DNA from: Tetracentron sinense
Taxonomy: Eukaryota > Streptophyta > Magnoliopsida > Trochodendrales > Trochodendraceae
Direction: 5' to 3'
Length of the DNA stretch: 64,000 nt
Assembly (NCBI GenBank): GCA_015143295.1
Contig: CM026559.1
Location: forward strand, 24,876,826 to 24,940,825
How positions within the stretch are numbered: the stretch's first letter is position 1; each line of letters begins with the position of its first letter. This document shows, one piece after another, positions 13,329 through 26,300 of this stretch. Under the pieces are notes generated by a model. It worked only from the letters and a program-made list of their open reading frames with translations, made no database searches and was not told where the DNA came from. The position numbers and the translations under genes are program-made.

Positions 13329-14422
13329 TCAAAGTTAAATCAACCACTCACCTTGCTCATCAAGTTCTGATCCAAAATAAACCATCTTCTAGCTCGAGCC
13401 AGAAGATTGCATAGTCTCCCGGTTGGAAGAATATCTGGAAGCTCTCCGTACCTCCCAAAATTCAGGTCTTTGTATGGAGACTTTGCCATGATGCGATGGC
13501 GGTTTCGACCAATCTAAGAAAGCGTCACCTGGAAATTGATGAGCTTTGTCCTCTATGTAAGCAGGTAAATGAGACTGTGATACATCTTTTCTTTATGTGC
13601 CCTTGCTCAAGGGTGATCTGGTTCGAGTCTAACCTGTCAATTCGCATGCCGGAAAGTGCCCCTATATATTTCCTATCATGGTGGAAGGGTTGGTCAATGT
13701 CTGAAGCTTTCAAAAGTGGCAAGAGCGAAGTGGCTGTTAATGTGTGCTCGGTCTTATGGAGTATATGGAATCATCGCAACAAGGTGCTATTCAGAAAAGA
13801 GAAACCAAATCCAGTACGGAGTTTTCGAAGTTTATTGCTTGGTCGTGGCTATCGGGCGACAAAGCTATTGGCCTTATGGAGGTGACTAAGAGAGTGCTCA
13901 GAGATGTGTTGTGGAGTCCCCCTTCTTAGCCATAGATCAAATTGAATGTTGACAGAGCAGCTCTCTCCTTGGGTATTGCAGCAGGTGTGGGTTTGGTTGC
14001 TAGAAACCACGAATGTGTTTTCTGTTAAAGGAAGCCATTCCTTTGAAGGGGGGTATTGCATTACTGGCAGAAGCATTTGCTATCCGTCTGGGCTTATATG
14101 TTCTAACAAGTGGTTCCACGTTGTTATTGAATCAGACTCCATGGAATTAATAGATACCATCTCCCGCCCGACATCACCCCCTCCAGCGGTTATAGCAACA
14201 GTGGTGGCTGATATTCTCATGATGCGCGATATGATCCCCAATGTGTCTTTCACCCCGAGGGAAGCCAATGTGGCAGCCCATAATCAAGCGTAGTTAGCCT
14301 TAAATCTTAGTCTTAATCCTTCTTCTTATGAAAATGGTAGACCTAATCTCACCCGGGATAGTTTAAGTGTATTGAACTTTTCTCACTACTGAAATTTAAG
14401 AGGTTGTGCAAAAAAAAAAGGT
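13329..14422 (+). mobile_element. 5'-truncated L1 LINE with 13-bp target site duplication
   Basis: The insert is bounded by the identical 13-mer TGGTCATATTTGT (13316-13328 and 14423-14435) and ends in a poly(A) run at 14410-14419. It encodes only the 3' end of ORF2: a segment resembling plant L1 zf-RVT (WKLSVPPKIQVFVWRLCHDA..., then LCPLCKQVNETVIHLFFMC at about 13545-13600), then an RNase H domain beginning KLNVDRAALSLG at about 13937 and continuing through LAEAFAIRLG and VIESDSMELIDT to 14390. Frame changes show that it is dead. It lies about 480 bp upstream of the FGGY TATA box. Confidence 0.88.
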
Positions 14423-14516
14423 TGGTCATATTTGTAAGCAAACTGTACATAGTTACACTCCGCCTTGATGGGTGTTGGTAGGCCCAACCAAAAAGGTCAT
14501 CATCTTCCTTGTATGA

Positions 14517-14526
14517 GCCACGTGTC
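14517..14526. promoter_or_regulatory. G-box/ABRE-like motif upstream of FGGY
   Basis: GCCACGTGTC contains the CACGTG palindrome recognised by plant bZIP and bHLH factors. It lies about 390 bp before the FGGY TATA box, in the only stretch of promoter between the L1 copy and a MITE. A role in regulation is inferred. Confidence 0.35.
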
Positions 14527-14689
14527 ACTAGAGACAAGGAGGAATCTTCCAGCCCTCTCCCCTCCAGAGTCCACCCCAAATATATACTATAAAAAAAAAA
14601 GGAGGCCTTTTGGGAAATAGTAAACGTACCTGGGTCCCATTTTGCACGGAAGGGCCGGTCCTCATTGTCCACAATTTTAAATACTCACC

Positions 14690-14830
14690 TACTGTGGTTA
14701 AGGTTAAGATTTACTCATTCTTAGGGTTAAGCAATTCAACCATGATTTAAAAAAAAAAACAAAAATCTTAATTTTAATTTAGTTAAAGCTTAACCTGGGT
14801 TAAAGGGGTGTTAAAAGGGACACGAAGACA
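14690..14830 (-). repeat. MITE in the FGGY promoter
   Basis: The segment reads, in reverse, the same phrase seen in the MITEs near 49.7 and 51.8 kb: 'gagtaaatcttaacc', 'ttaaccatgg' and 'gtgttaaaa' towards the end. It is a single-unit relative of the palindromic units at 5.8-6.5 kb. Ends and target duplication are not sharply visible. Confidence 0.5.
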
Positions 14831-14905
14831 CGGGTAAGATATGAAACGGACCCATGGGTCCGCTTATCACTCACTGCTCAAGCCTAATCCATTATTATTA
14901 AGCAG

Positions 14906-14912
14906 TATAAAT
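14906..14912 (+). promoter_or_regulatory. TATA box of the FGGY gene
   Basis: TATAAAT in a compositionally suitable place, 149 bp upstream of the preferred start codon at 15061. Plant transcripts usually start about 30 bp downstream, which predicts a start near 14936-14945 and a 5' leader of about 115-125 nt containing a CCGTCT microsatellite (about 15035-15057). Confidence 0.55.
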
Positions 14913-14955
14913 CCATTCCGATATTTCTATAGTTGATGATAAAATTGGATCAGAA

Positions 14956-15060
14956 ATGTCAGGAGGAAGAAGGGCGTGGGCAGATACAGTACAACTGCTA
15001 GACCAACGCTCCATCTATTCTCATCGCATCTCTTCCGTCTCCGTCTCCGTCTCCGTCGAG
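14956..15060 (+). other. Possible 35-residue N-terminal extension of FGGY
   Basis: An ATG at 14956 is in frame with the kinase start at 15061 with no stop between. It would add 35 residues rich in Arg, Ser and Val, ending in an SVSVSVSV tract made by the CCGTCT microsatellite. If transcription starts near 14940, this ATG would be only about 15 nt from the cap and has a weaker context (T at +4) than the one at 15061. It could give a minor isoform, possibly organelle-targeted, or be plain 5' UTR. I prefer UTR. Confidence 0.3.
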
Positions 15061-15133
15061 ATGGCTCCCACCCCACCCCCTCCCCGTGCTTTCTTTCTCG
15101 GCGTCGACGTTGGCACTGGCAGCGCTCGAGCTG
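15061..15133 (+). CDS. FGGY: FGGY exon 1
   Basis: Encodes residues 1-24 and the first base of G25: a proline-rich start, then [14 protein letters not shown], the first ATP-phosphate loop. Donor is CTG|GTTCCT. Confidence 0.92.
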
Positions 15134-17249
15134 GTTCCTTTCTTTTTTCCATCATCTCTTTAGATTTTTGTATTTTGCTATTTCGATTCATATCGGTTCA
15201 TTTTCTTTCTCATTCTGGTTTTTGGTGCAGTTAACATAAATTACGTTTGATTGCTCTTTCTTGTTATTGCCGAGGAGATCGAAATTGAATTTCTCGTATT
15301 CTCATATTTTAAATTTCTTATCATACACCAATATTATATTAGAAAGTCCCAATTTTTATTTCTAAAGTTCTGTTTCTATGGGCACCCAAATCCCCAAACC
15401 CTCTTCAGAGGGAAGGCAATTGTGTTTGTTTCACGGATGAATGAAGCCACTACTCTTACAAACGAAACAGGATCCGATATCTTACCAGTTATCCTTTGTT
15501 CTCTGAATGACTCCCCAAGGCTTCTGCATCATTTGCCGAGGGTGGATTATTTAATGCCTGTCGGATTTCCATGCTTGGAGTGCAAAGGAATGGATTACAA
15601 GACTTCTACATGTCTTCAGCACAGACCCAAAAAGATAATACAGCTTTTGTTAAAGGAAACCCTAAAGACCAACATTTGATTTGGGGGGGCTGCTAAACTT
15701 CTTTAAAGGAACCAATTATGACCTAGAAAAACCCAGAAGAATCAGCCCATTGAATTTCAACAGAGGTCCCCATAACTATAGAGCTAAGTGCGCCTTACTT
15801 ACCATTGCTAATGGGGGTGGTGCACACACCTCTACAAAATTGGAGGATAAACCTAGTTCCAGACCATTTAATCAATGAAAAGTTGCTTGGGTCATGGGGG
15901 CATTTGACCCTACATTGCATGGACCGGACAATCCCAACTGTATGATCATAACTTCTTTTGGGATGTTCAACATACGAAGGATGATAGGATATGTACCGGA
16001 GTTTCTAATTACTAAACTCAATTACATGTAAATGAGCCCTAGAATTGGCGTATAATTAGAAAATCTATAAAGTTTTTTTATATTTTGGTGTGCTCCTATA
16101 ACTTAATACTTTTAATGGTGTGCAATAGGTAAGTGATATATTTGGTATACAGTAAGAAAATATTGGTGTGCTCGTAGCAACACCTTTTTTTATTTGGTAA
16201 ATTTGATTTGGATTTCTTTGTTTGTATTATTTGAATTCATGCTGGATAATCTTTTCCTGCTTGAATTTTGTGATTATTTTGTTTGTCATATAACTATTAA
16301 CTAAATATAAGGCTGACTTTTTTCTCCCTTCCTCTTTTCGCCACGTAGGATTATAATGTTCTCATCTTATGACACGTGTCACACTGATCACCTTTGTTCT
16401 TCTCATTCTTAAACGACACACCTCTCTTCGCCTCTTTCCTCTATCCTCAAACGATACAACTCTTGTGAAGAGTTATCTCAAACGTATAGATTAGTATTAA
16501 TCTCTTAATTCAAGAGAAATAGAGATATGTTGATTAGGCATCCTATCCCTATCCCTATCCCTATCTCTATCACGTTTTTCTCTCTCAAAACTCTCAAACC
16601 ACACTACTCTTTGCTAGAGTTCCCAATAACCTCATCCCTCTTCCCTATTAAAGGGCCGGAAATGAGAGAACTTGCGTGCGCTACCTTCTTCTTCTCCATC
16701 GAGGCAGCGATATTTTGTTCTTTAGAATAGATTTGTTAGACCCAGATTTCTTTATAGAGAATATCAATTTTGTGACACATAAGAATTAATTTCAGATCTG
16801 CTACTATCATTTTATGGGCGTTTTCTCATTCCAAGTGGTCAATAAGAATTTTTGATTTTCAAATTTCATATGCATGATACATACATGCTTTCAAACATTG
16901 TGCATATGTAATCATTCTTACCCTTAGTTGTTACCAAATTAGTGAGTAATTCCTGCATGATGCGACTCACTAAAAATATCTTTCTTTAGCGTTGGATTGT
17001 TCTAATCAAACATAATTAGTATCATATATTATAGATTAATGATTGCTTTTTTATATATGCACCTTCATTAATTCATGATGTAGTTTATTCTAAACTTTAT
17101 TTTATTTAACCTTATTAAGGTAAATTTTGGTTGATAATACATGATGTATGTATGTATGTATGTGTACACACACTTGTAATATTCTATAAATTAAACAACC
17201 ATAAAAATAATAAATTTAAGAGGCAAGAAAATTTAAAATCTAGATTTTC

Positions 17250-17300
<51 letters not shown>

Positions 17301-20300
17301 GATGGATAATGTTCAATCATGAGGTGGTGGATTTTGGATTCCAACAAACAATTGCAAGTAGTCACTAATGTACGAGGCACTTACAAAGTAGTCACTAATG
17401 TACGAGGCACAAGCCTTAAAAAAATTAGTAGTGGTCTTCTTTGAATTTGTCCAAACCATCTCAACAGACTTTTCTTTATTTTATCACCTATTAAGGCTAC
17501 TCTTAGATTCTCTCGAATGCGTTCATTTTATGTCTTATATTTACTTATCTTCCTACTCATCCATCTCAATATCCTCATTTCGGCTACACTAATTCTATTA
17601 ACATGTGTTTCTTAGTAGCCTAATATTTTGCTCCATAGAACATAGTTGGTCTTATCGCTATCTTATAATTTTTTTCTTGAAATTTGATCGTGATGCGTTG
17701 GTTACATAGCAGTTTTTCTCCACTGTAGTCATCCAATTCTAATTCCATGAGCTATATCCGCGTCAATCTCTCCATTATTATGAATAATATGAGTCAAGAT
17801 ACCGGAACCGGTCGGTCGCTTTAAGGTATCACTTGGTTCTTAACAACCGTCTTCACCCTATTTGTGTTCTTACTACTTACTAAAGTTGCATTATATATTA
17901 AAGTTTAAAAACATAGTTTCAGGTTGCATAATAGAATCTGCCAAAACACTTACATTATGCCCAAATTATTACTTTACACCGAAATCATTACGTAATAGAC
18001 GTTACGGTCTAGAAAGTAACGGCCATTTTTTTAGTTATTTTATACTATCATATGTTTGTATTAAAAATGACAATATATTCTTTTATATTATAAAAATAGA
18101 CATTTTATGTCGTCTTTTGTAAAAAAAAAACCTATTTTAGGGCATTTTTAGTACAAGGCCTATTTTGAGCCATTTAGCAGTCTTTTATACTAAAATTGGC
18201 ATTTTTTAATTATTATAAAAAGGCACACTCAGTTTTTTTTAGTAGAAGTGACATGTTTTTTTTTGTGTTAAAGATGACAGTATTAGTTCAGTGGTTACCA
18301 AAATTGTTACGTAAAGGTTTTAGCGACATTTATTACCATGCGCTATATATTCAGTATTGGTCCAATTTATTTTGTATCTCTTAGAATCCAAGGTATTTCT
18401 CTACAATTCTAGTTTTGCATTTACCTACCCTTCTTTAGTTTCATCCATTAATATTGCATCATTTACAAATAACATACATTAAGGGACCTCTTGAACCCCT
18501 AGGAAAACACAAACTAGTACCATACCTCCTGCATATCCTCCCTCCCACAATGCAACCCTGCCCATTCCATGACCACCAACCTGACGCGCTTGCAGATCTG
18601 CGGCACAAATATGGGCTCATAGCTGCTAATCCATGATTTAACACTTGTTAATGGAAACTCGTCTGTCCACTAGTTTTATTTGATCGATAAACCAAAAGAT
18701 AAATTATCAAAAAGAGATACAACGACAAAAAAGAGTTTACAAGAAGATAAACTCAGAACAAAAATGAAAAAAATAAAGTATGAAGAGGATCTCCTTAGGT
18801 GAGAGAGACAAGGGCCACTTAGACAAACTCAACCCAACAAATCACCAAGGTCCACCCTATCCTATTGGATGGAAACCCATTCTACAACCAGAAGACGAAT
18901 ATGTGAACGAATGTGAGATGGAGAGAATTGACCAAATAACCCTTTGCGCACTATCTGCACTTACTAAAGACCAACAAGATAAGAAGTACTGAAAGGAAGA
19001 CCCGATGCACCCCTACTCGAGAGAGGAAGTATCCCTAGATCACACCCACAGTAGGACAGTGTAACAACAAATGATCCACCGTCTTTTCTGCTTGAAGGAA
19101 TTAGAAACAACGGTTAACCATCCTCTATTTTTTAATTGATCACAAGTAAGAATCTAATTCAATGCCGCATTCCATAAAAAGAAAGATACCTTAGATGGAA
19201 TGCCTGATTCCAGACAATTCTATAAGGAATGGAAACGTAAGATGCTGACCCAAGTGACTGAAGTAGTGGTCTCACTGAGAATCGACCAGCGTGACCCCTA
19301 GGCCAAATTCTACAATCTTTGCCTTGAAGACTCAAAAGGGAATACGCAAGGCGTAATAGTAGGCGACCCAAATCCTGATTTCCCAATCGTTCAAATCCTG
19401 CATCAAAGTCGGACACCACACCACCCCCTCATCTCTCAACTCAATATAGTCCACCACTAGAGCGTCCTATCACTTGCTAAAAGAAAGATGTTGCCAAATT
19501 CATCCTTTAATTTCGCAGACCTACACCAGACATCTTTCCAGAATCTAACCTCTGACCCTACACCCACCTTGAACTTAATCTTGGGGACAACTAAGTTAGC
19601 GACTGCCATGATACCCTTCAGCCCTTCACAACCCTACCCCATGAGAACACTTGACCTCCCGTGGGAACCAATAAAAGACCTCCCCAATTTGGCCTCTATG
19701 ATGGAACGCCACAAACTCTATCTCCTATCCGAATCTCCAGACCCATTTACCTAATAGGGCCTTATTCATATGGACTAAGTGGTTGTTAAATCCTTGCAAT
19801 TTGCGATTCAAATGCTACGATTCAATTCGAATCCCAAGCAAAACGATTTAAATCGGGGCTGAAAATCTTAGTTGGGTAAATCTCATTTGATTTGCAATTT
19901 AGATTATAATTTGTGATTCAAATTGTACGATTTATGCGATTTAAACGATTTGAGCACGAAACCCCTTTTATGGACCAATACTTACAAAAAATATTTTTTA
20001 TTATTTTGATTTTCTAAAGGTACTTTATGTCTTTTAAGAAGAGAGAAGAAACAGGAAAATCCTTGTTACGGACGTGCCAAAACCCCTATTTAGGTTATCT
20101 CTCTGATGCTGTGAAACGGGGAAAAAAGAGAAAGAATATAGAAGAAATGAGGATGGAGAAAGATGGAGTTGGATTTTAGTCTTTTGATGCTTGATCTCAT
20201 ATGACATTATTATTTGATTTTACTTTTGTTGATTTATCTTTAATAATATTGGAGTTTTTTTTTTTCATTTTATGGAGATCATTCACGTTTTTTATAGTGT

Positions 20301-23300
20301 ATGCAATGAAATATTCATTACTTTCTATTATCAATAGATATGAATGAAATCTTTTAGGTAATAAATTATTCTATTTTTTGATTTATTAAGTAATTTTTTG
20401 TATTTTTAAAAAAAATGGATTGAATCTTACAATTTACGATTTGAATCAAATCGGTCTTAAAACGATTTTACAATTTGATTACGATTTAACAACCCTGACT
20501 AACGGCTTTAGATTCAGGCCCCCACCACTCTTAGGACAACAAATATTATTCCAAGCTACTAAATGATATTTAAAGCTATCGCCTTTTCTATTCATAGAAA
20601 CTCCCTTTGCATTTTCTAAAGACATGCAGTGACCGATCGAGGGAGGGTAAGAGTGGACATGAAATATGTGGGCAAATTGTTGAGGGTGCTTCTGATTAGG
20701 GTTATTTTCCCCCTAATAGATAATGAGGTCGATTTCCAAACTGATAATCGATTGAAAAATCTCCCCAAAATTGGAGTCAGGCATGCCAAGATACACTGAT
20801 GGAAGAGAACCCACTTTGCACCCTAAACAGGCCGACCGCCACCACCTCACCTACAGGCACAATTTTGGACATGGCCAGATTCACTCTCAGCCCAGAGACA
20901 GCTTTGAAGCATCTAAGGAGCCATCTAAGAGAGACCAATTTCTGACATGATGCAAAAGATTAGGTAGGTAATCCTGGCCTATCGAGAAACCATTAAACAC
21001 AGGACTGTTAGCTCTGATCAACATATGCCTTAAAGCCTCTTAGACTATGATAAAGAGGAACGGAGAAAGAGGATCCCCTTGCCTCAATCCCCTAGAGCTT
21101 TGGAAATAATCCTCTAGACATCTATTTAAGAGAATGGAGAATGTTATAGATGAAATAGACGTCCTCATCCAATGCTGTCACTTGAAGCTGAAACCAATAT
21201 ACCGAGAACATAATCCAGAAACTCCCAATTCATATGATCATAGGCTTTCTCCAAATCAACTTTACATAGAATTCCTGACACTTTTGACTTGAGATGTTCA
21301 TCTATACATTCATTGGCAATCAAAATACCATCTAGAATCTGATGACCCCAATGAATGCACCTTGCTCCGGAGAAATGATTGAGCCCATCACAACTTGTAG
21401 TCTAATTGCCAAGACCTTGGAGAGAATTTTGTAAATTCTATCAAGAAGACTAATTAGGAAAAAATCCTTTTGGTCGACTGCTCCCTTTTTTTTTGGGATC
21501 AACACCACAAACGTACTATTGATCATTCTGTCAAATCTACTCGAATTAAAGAGTTCTTTCATCACTTCTAGAAAATCATTACCCACAATATCCCAACAGG
21601 ATCTATAGAACTCAATAGTGAAACCATTAGGCCCAGGGGCCTTGTCTATGGCCATGCCTCTAAGAACTCTCGAGATGTCCTCCAACTCAAAAGGGCCCTC
21701 CAAAGCTTCCCTTTGCTCAGGGGAAAAAGTAGAGAAATGTAGGCCATCCAACTTAGGACACCACTTTTCCTTATCCTTATACAAATTTTGATAGTATGAT
21801 ACAACACTCTTTGCAATCTCCCCATTTCCCTCCTTCCAAATCCCATCCATTCTCAGCTTAGATATGAAGTTTCTTTTCTTATGGGAATTGGCCATTTTAT
21901 GTAAAAACTTTGTATTTCAATCTCATTCTTTAAGCCAACGTACTCTCCCCTTTTCTCTCCCTTGAGAATCTGATACTAGTAAAATCACCTCTCAAGCACC
22001 ATAGAGCATCCCACCTAACACTCACATCATCCAATTCTGACCAAAAAATAGAATCATCCGAACCCCGATGGACCATATACTCCAGAGAATACCCATTTGA
22101 AATCTTCTCCCACTAGATATTAAATAGGCCCTCAATTCGGACTCGAGAACGTCTAACCTCTCCTTATCCCACATTAAAAGAATGCCTTGACGCCCCTAAG
22201 GATGGAAAGACTAGCCAATCTGGGACTGATACATCCCAAATGCCCCTGATAGTTCATTCCTTGATTTTCTATAATTTTGTTTCTTGAATGCACATTATCA
22301 TAGGTCTCTTTGATTTCACATAATTTTTTAAAGCAATCATTTTCTCCTCTAGGCCCAGCCCTTTCCAAGACAAAATGGATAGACCTGTTATTTAAGAACT
22401 CTGCGGACCCTCCCTACTCTAGGGCTACAAGATCTGTAACAAAAAACTCCGTTTTTTTCTAAAAATTTGTGAATTATTTGTGCATTTTTGCTTTGCCGAA
22501 TTATTCTCTGAATTACTTGCATATTATTGGATTTTTGAATTATTGGAGAATTATTTGCGAATTTTCCGAATTATTTGCAAATTTTCCGGATTATTCCCGA
22601 ATTTTCCGAATCATTCCTAAATAATTTTCTCAAACTTGGCAAAAAAAAAATAATACTTATTTTGTATATTTTTTTAATCAAATTGTTCGGTATATTTTTA
22701 TATTTATTAATTATTTTTATTTGTTCTGAATTTTTCTCGTATTTTTCCGAACTTGACCCCTGTCGAATTATTACCGAACCCCGACTTTGTCACTATGGCT
22801 ACAAGGCACAACTCTAGATGATGGTCTATCGTAATTGACATTGCACTCCAATCTCCTCAGCTTCATTGCTGAGATTACTCCCTAGCCTATTTTGAAAATC
22901 AGATTGATAGTTTCCAATCCCACTGCTCTATCTCGCTCTATACTATGGAATAGAGCCCTCGCCTCAACCTCATGCCCTCAAAAGAGAGGCGTAAGAACTT
23001 ACCAAGCCCCTAGATTTGGCTAACAACCCACTTGGAAGCCTCTTACGGACTCCTCTTATGAGGCCCAATGCAAACACTAGGAATTGGGCTGAGAGGCACT
23101 GACTCTGGACTTAGTACACCCTCAACAACATTACACATACCCAAGCTTGGGTTAGACCTTACCCCGAATCCCTTTTCCTCATCGAATTGTGGTATCATAG
23201 TTTCATGTAAGTGCAAAATTGAATCATTGTACTCACTAAATGAACACCGAAAATTCTCACTACCAACCCTATTTGCACCATATAGTTGGATAGGGTGGGT

Positions 23301-26300
23301 TGCATGAGAAGAGGGTATAAGCATACCTATCAAGGGAGAGGAAAATGTATTAAGTTGCTGATGATCACCCATACCTCTCGCTCGAGATTGTGGAGAAATA
23401 TGAGAGCTTTCCCTATCCGAGATGGGGATGGACTGGTTCTTCGCATTTCTTCCCGACGTTACTTCCTCAAAACGATCTGGACTTAAGCTTGTGGAATATA
23501 ACCCAGAGATAATTTGAAGGTTCGTTTGATTTACCCCTGTTAATTCTGCATAATCCAAAGCAATAGTTTGCAACTAATCCCCAAATACATCACCTGACCC
23601 CTTCGGATTGATCACTAAGCCTAAGATCAACGAAGTTACTAGTGAGTCTGTACTCCAATATCATCTTCTGCTGCCCTCGCATTTTCTGACATGTTTTACA
23701 AGTTGGTGACATTAACTGGCTGGTACCTTGTACCGATACCTGGCACCACTTCCGCGTAAGATGAAGGCACAACCACCCTTTCTAGGATCTTTGAGGGTTC
23801 CTTGACAACTGAGAAATGCTTAGCTTCTACTGTTTTGTCCCAAAAACGACCCAAGAGAGGTCCTATTGATCAGTGTTACCTAGGCACTTCAGTTTTCCTA
23901 AATTTTGTCGTGCCGACACTTGGACACGACACGACACTCCATGGCACGACACGACATTCCTTGGTACATGCCTATACCATGTCATGGTGACGTCGACATT
24001 ATGGTTAGGCACGTGTTGCTTCATGTATGTCATACCATTTTAAAAATACAATATATTGGATTGCTATGACTTTTTATGTCAAGTTGTGTAGCTTTTGCAG
24101 AAACATAGAAGAAAAACTTACAAAGAGAGCAAGGACACCAACGACGATCAATAGGGACGTCTCTCCCTTATTGATCATTTCTATTCTCTATACAAATATT
24201 TTGTTATAACTTTGGTATATACTTTTAAAAATTAGGGGCAGGTGGTCCCTCCTCTCTAACCTTGTTATTATTTTTTTAAAAAAAGATTATATATATATAT
24301 ATATATACTAATATATAATAATTTTAAAAAATCTATATGCCCTTGCTGCCGTATTGGGATTTTTATATCTTGTTGTGCCAAACACCTCTAGACACTTGGA
24401 CACTTGGCACTCGTACCACATGCCTAGGTAACACTGCTATTGATTGTTGATCTCTCAGCTAGGAACTAAAAGGATAGCACTGTTGGGACCACATACCGAA
24501 GGGGGGTTCCCTAAGGAGGGACTAGAAAACGATTTACTAACCACCTCCCAATCGGGGTAATCTCTATTCTCTAGGCATGACCCACTGCTAATCTCCGATG
24601 GGGATACAATTGAGGCATCGTCTACTATCGCTGATGCCATTGGTAGAGAAGCCCCAACCCTATCCCTGAGTTTCAGCCAGCACGCACAAATCCTGAATAT
24701 ATTTCGGAGATGGGTTCACGACAGAACAAGACATTGGTAATATACGAATGCATGGATCTCCTAACGGCTGATCTGAAGAGCTTTCTCCGTTTGACTCGAG
24801 AACTTGGGCACTGCTTGGTGATTCCTCAATTGAATGATACCCCCATCTGAAATGGCTGGGATAGGAGAAGAGACCCTTGTATTTATCTTCTTGATCGAGC
24901 TTAATCATCTGATCATCGGGCTTAACCGTCTGTCCACTAATTGTTCTCAATGTTTTTACCAATTCCTCATACATGTCCATAATAATATCGATATATTTTC
25001 TTAGAACTCCTTTATTCTCCAACGTCCACTAAATTAATTCTCTAGAGACTTTATCATATGTTTTGTCTTCGGCAATAAAAACCATATATCGAGGTCTTTC
25101 TTCTCGCCCTAAACTTTTCATCAATTGTTTAAGTAAGAAGATAGCCTCAATTGTGACCTTCTTGGCATGAATCTAAATTGGTTTTCTAAAATCCTAGTTA
25201 CTTGTCTTACTCGTTGTTCCATCACTCGTTCCCATAACTCATAGTGTTACTTATAAGTTTTATCTCATGATAGTTAGTAAACAACTTTGTAAGCTAGGAT
25301 ATTCCTATTTCTCCTGTTCATTCTTACACTTCAATTGGAATAGCATATGGTTCCAATGCCTTTCCTATATTCATCCTAGTTAGAGCTTCTTTTACTTCTA
25401 TTACCTTAATTATGAAAAAATAACATTGGTCTTTAGTCTCCACTAAGTTAGTGTCTTTGCCTAGTCTAAGGGCACGTGTGCAGTTTTCATTCATAAAATT
25501 TGAAAATATCGTCTCCATCTTTTTTTTTTCATCTCTTCATCTTTCACCAGTACTCTGTTATTGTTGCTCTTAATGCATCTAACATAATCTAGGTTTCTAG
25601 TTTTCCTTTCCGTAATTCTTGCAAGTTTATTTACATTTTTCTCACATTTTGCTTAACTTATTGTGTAAGTCATCATATGCTTTATATTTAGCTTGCCTTA
25701 CTTCTTTTTTTAGCATTTTAACATTTATTTAGGTTTTTCATGTCTAGTTCTTTGCCACGTCATGTACTAGGACACGACCTTTTGAACCTCATCACTCCAC
25801 CACCACCACGTTTTCTTATGTGATCAATTATTATTATTATTTTAGATTCTCCTAAACCTTTCCCCCCTAATCTTTTAATACGTTTAGCTATTTGTCTCAC
25901 ATTTTTGTAGTTTCTCCTTCTAAGTTCCATGTGTCTTCCTTTATCAATCTATCCCTAAAAGCAATCGATTTATCTTCTATTTGACCCCACCACCATATTT
26001 TAGCTCTTATTTTTTTTTTCATTCTTTCTCTTCCAACTCTTGATACAAAGACCCACAACTATTAACATAGGTTGTGTTGGCTAGATTCTTTCTTGGAAAA
26101 ACTTCACAACCTTTGCTTGTGTATAACACATTCCTCCTAAGTAGAAAAAGTCATTCTTTTACCTATATATATATAAGATTTGTTATCCGCAGATGTTGAA
26201 TCTCCTAATGTAATCTTCCAGTTGCAGAAAACTCATCAAGGCAAATAGTTTTTTTTCCAGTTCTGTGTTTCATTTACTTTTCGAACATGTCTATGATACT

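Larger units (their letters stand above)
18673..24926 (-). mobile_element. Full-length L1 LINE, antisense, 13-bp target duplication
   Basis: The 13-mer CGTCTGTCCACTA occurs at 18660-18672 and 24927-24939 and brackets a 6254-bp block, a normal full length for a plant L1. The block splits the RTE LINE exactly where its reverse transcriptase reading continues. On the - strand, an ORF1-like region occupies about 24900-22850. The ORF2 endonuclease starts near 22380 (an IMCIQETKL segment), and the reverse transcriptase is open at 21895-21332 ([56 protein letters not shown]). The zf-RVT-like end is at 19420-18960. The 3' UTR ends in 'ggtttatcgatcaaa'. MITEs N, K1 and O sit inside. Stops and frame changes show that it is dead. 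Confidence 0.85.
17410..26040 (-). mobile_element. RTE-type LINE, antisense, split by an L1
   Basis: On the - strand, from 26040 down, the translation shows the plant RTE order: a linker with LGESK and [35 protein letters not shown] and [23 protein letters not shown] at 25518-25324, then [22 protein letters not shown] at about 25010-24940. Below the L1 insertion the same protein resumes with AAMSPYLC and EVPLMYVIC (counterparts of LSPYLF and VPWCMLFADD) at 18640-18440. The 3' end resembles KLRENLLRWFGHVQRRP near 17480-17420. Many frame breaks make it inactive. The endonuclease part is not recognisable. Confidence 0.75.

Noticed and set aside
23043-23573. 176-codon frame on the - strand as a host gene
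   Set aside because: It lies within the full-length L1, in the ORF1 position; best seen as LINE sequence.
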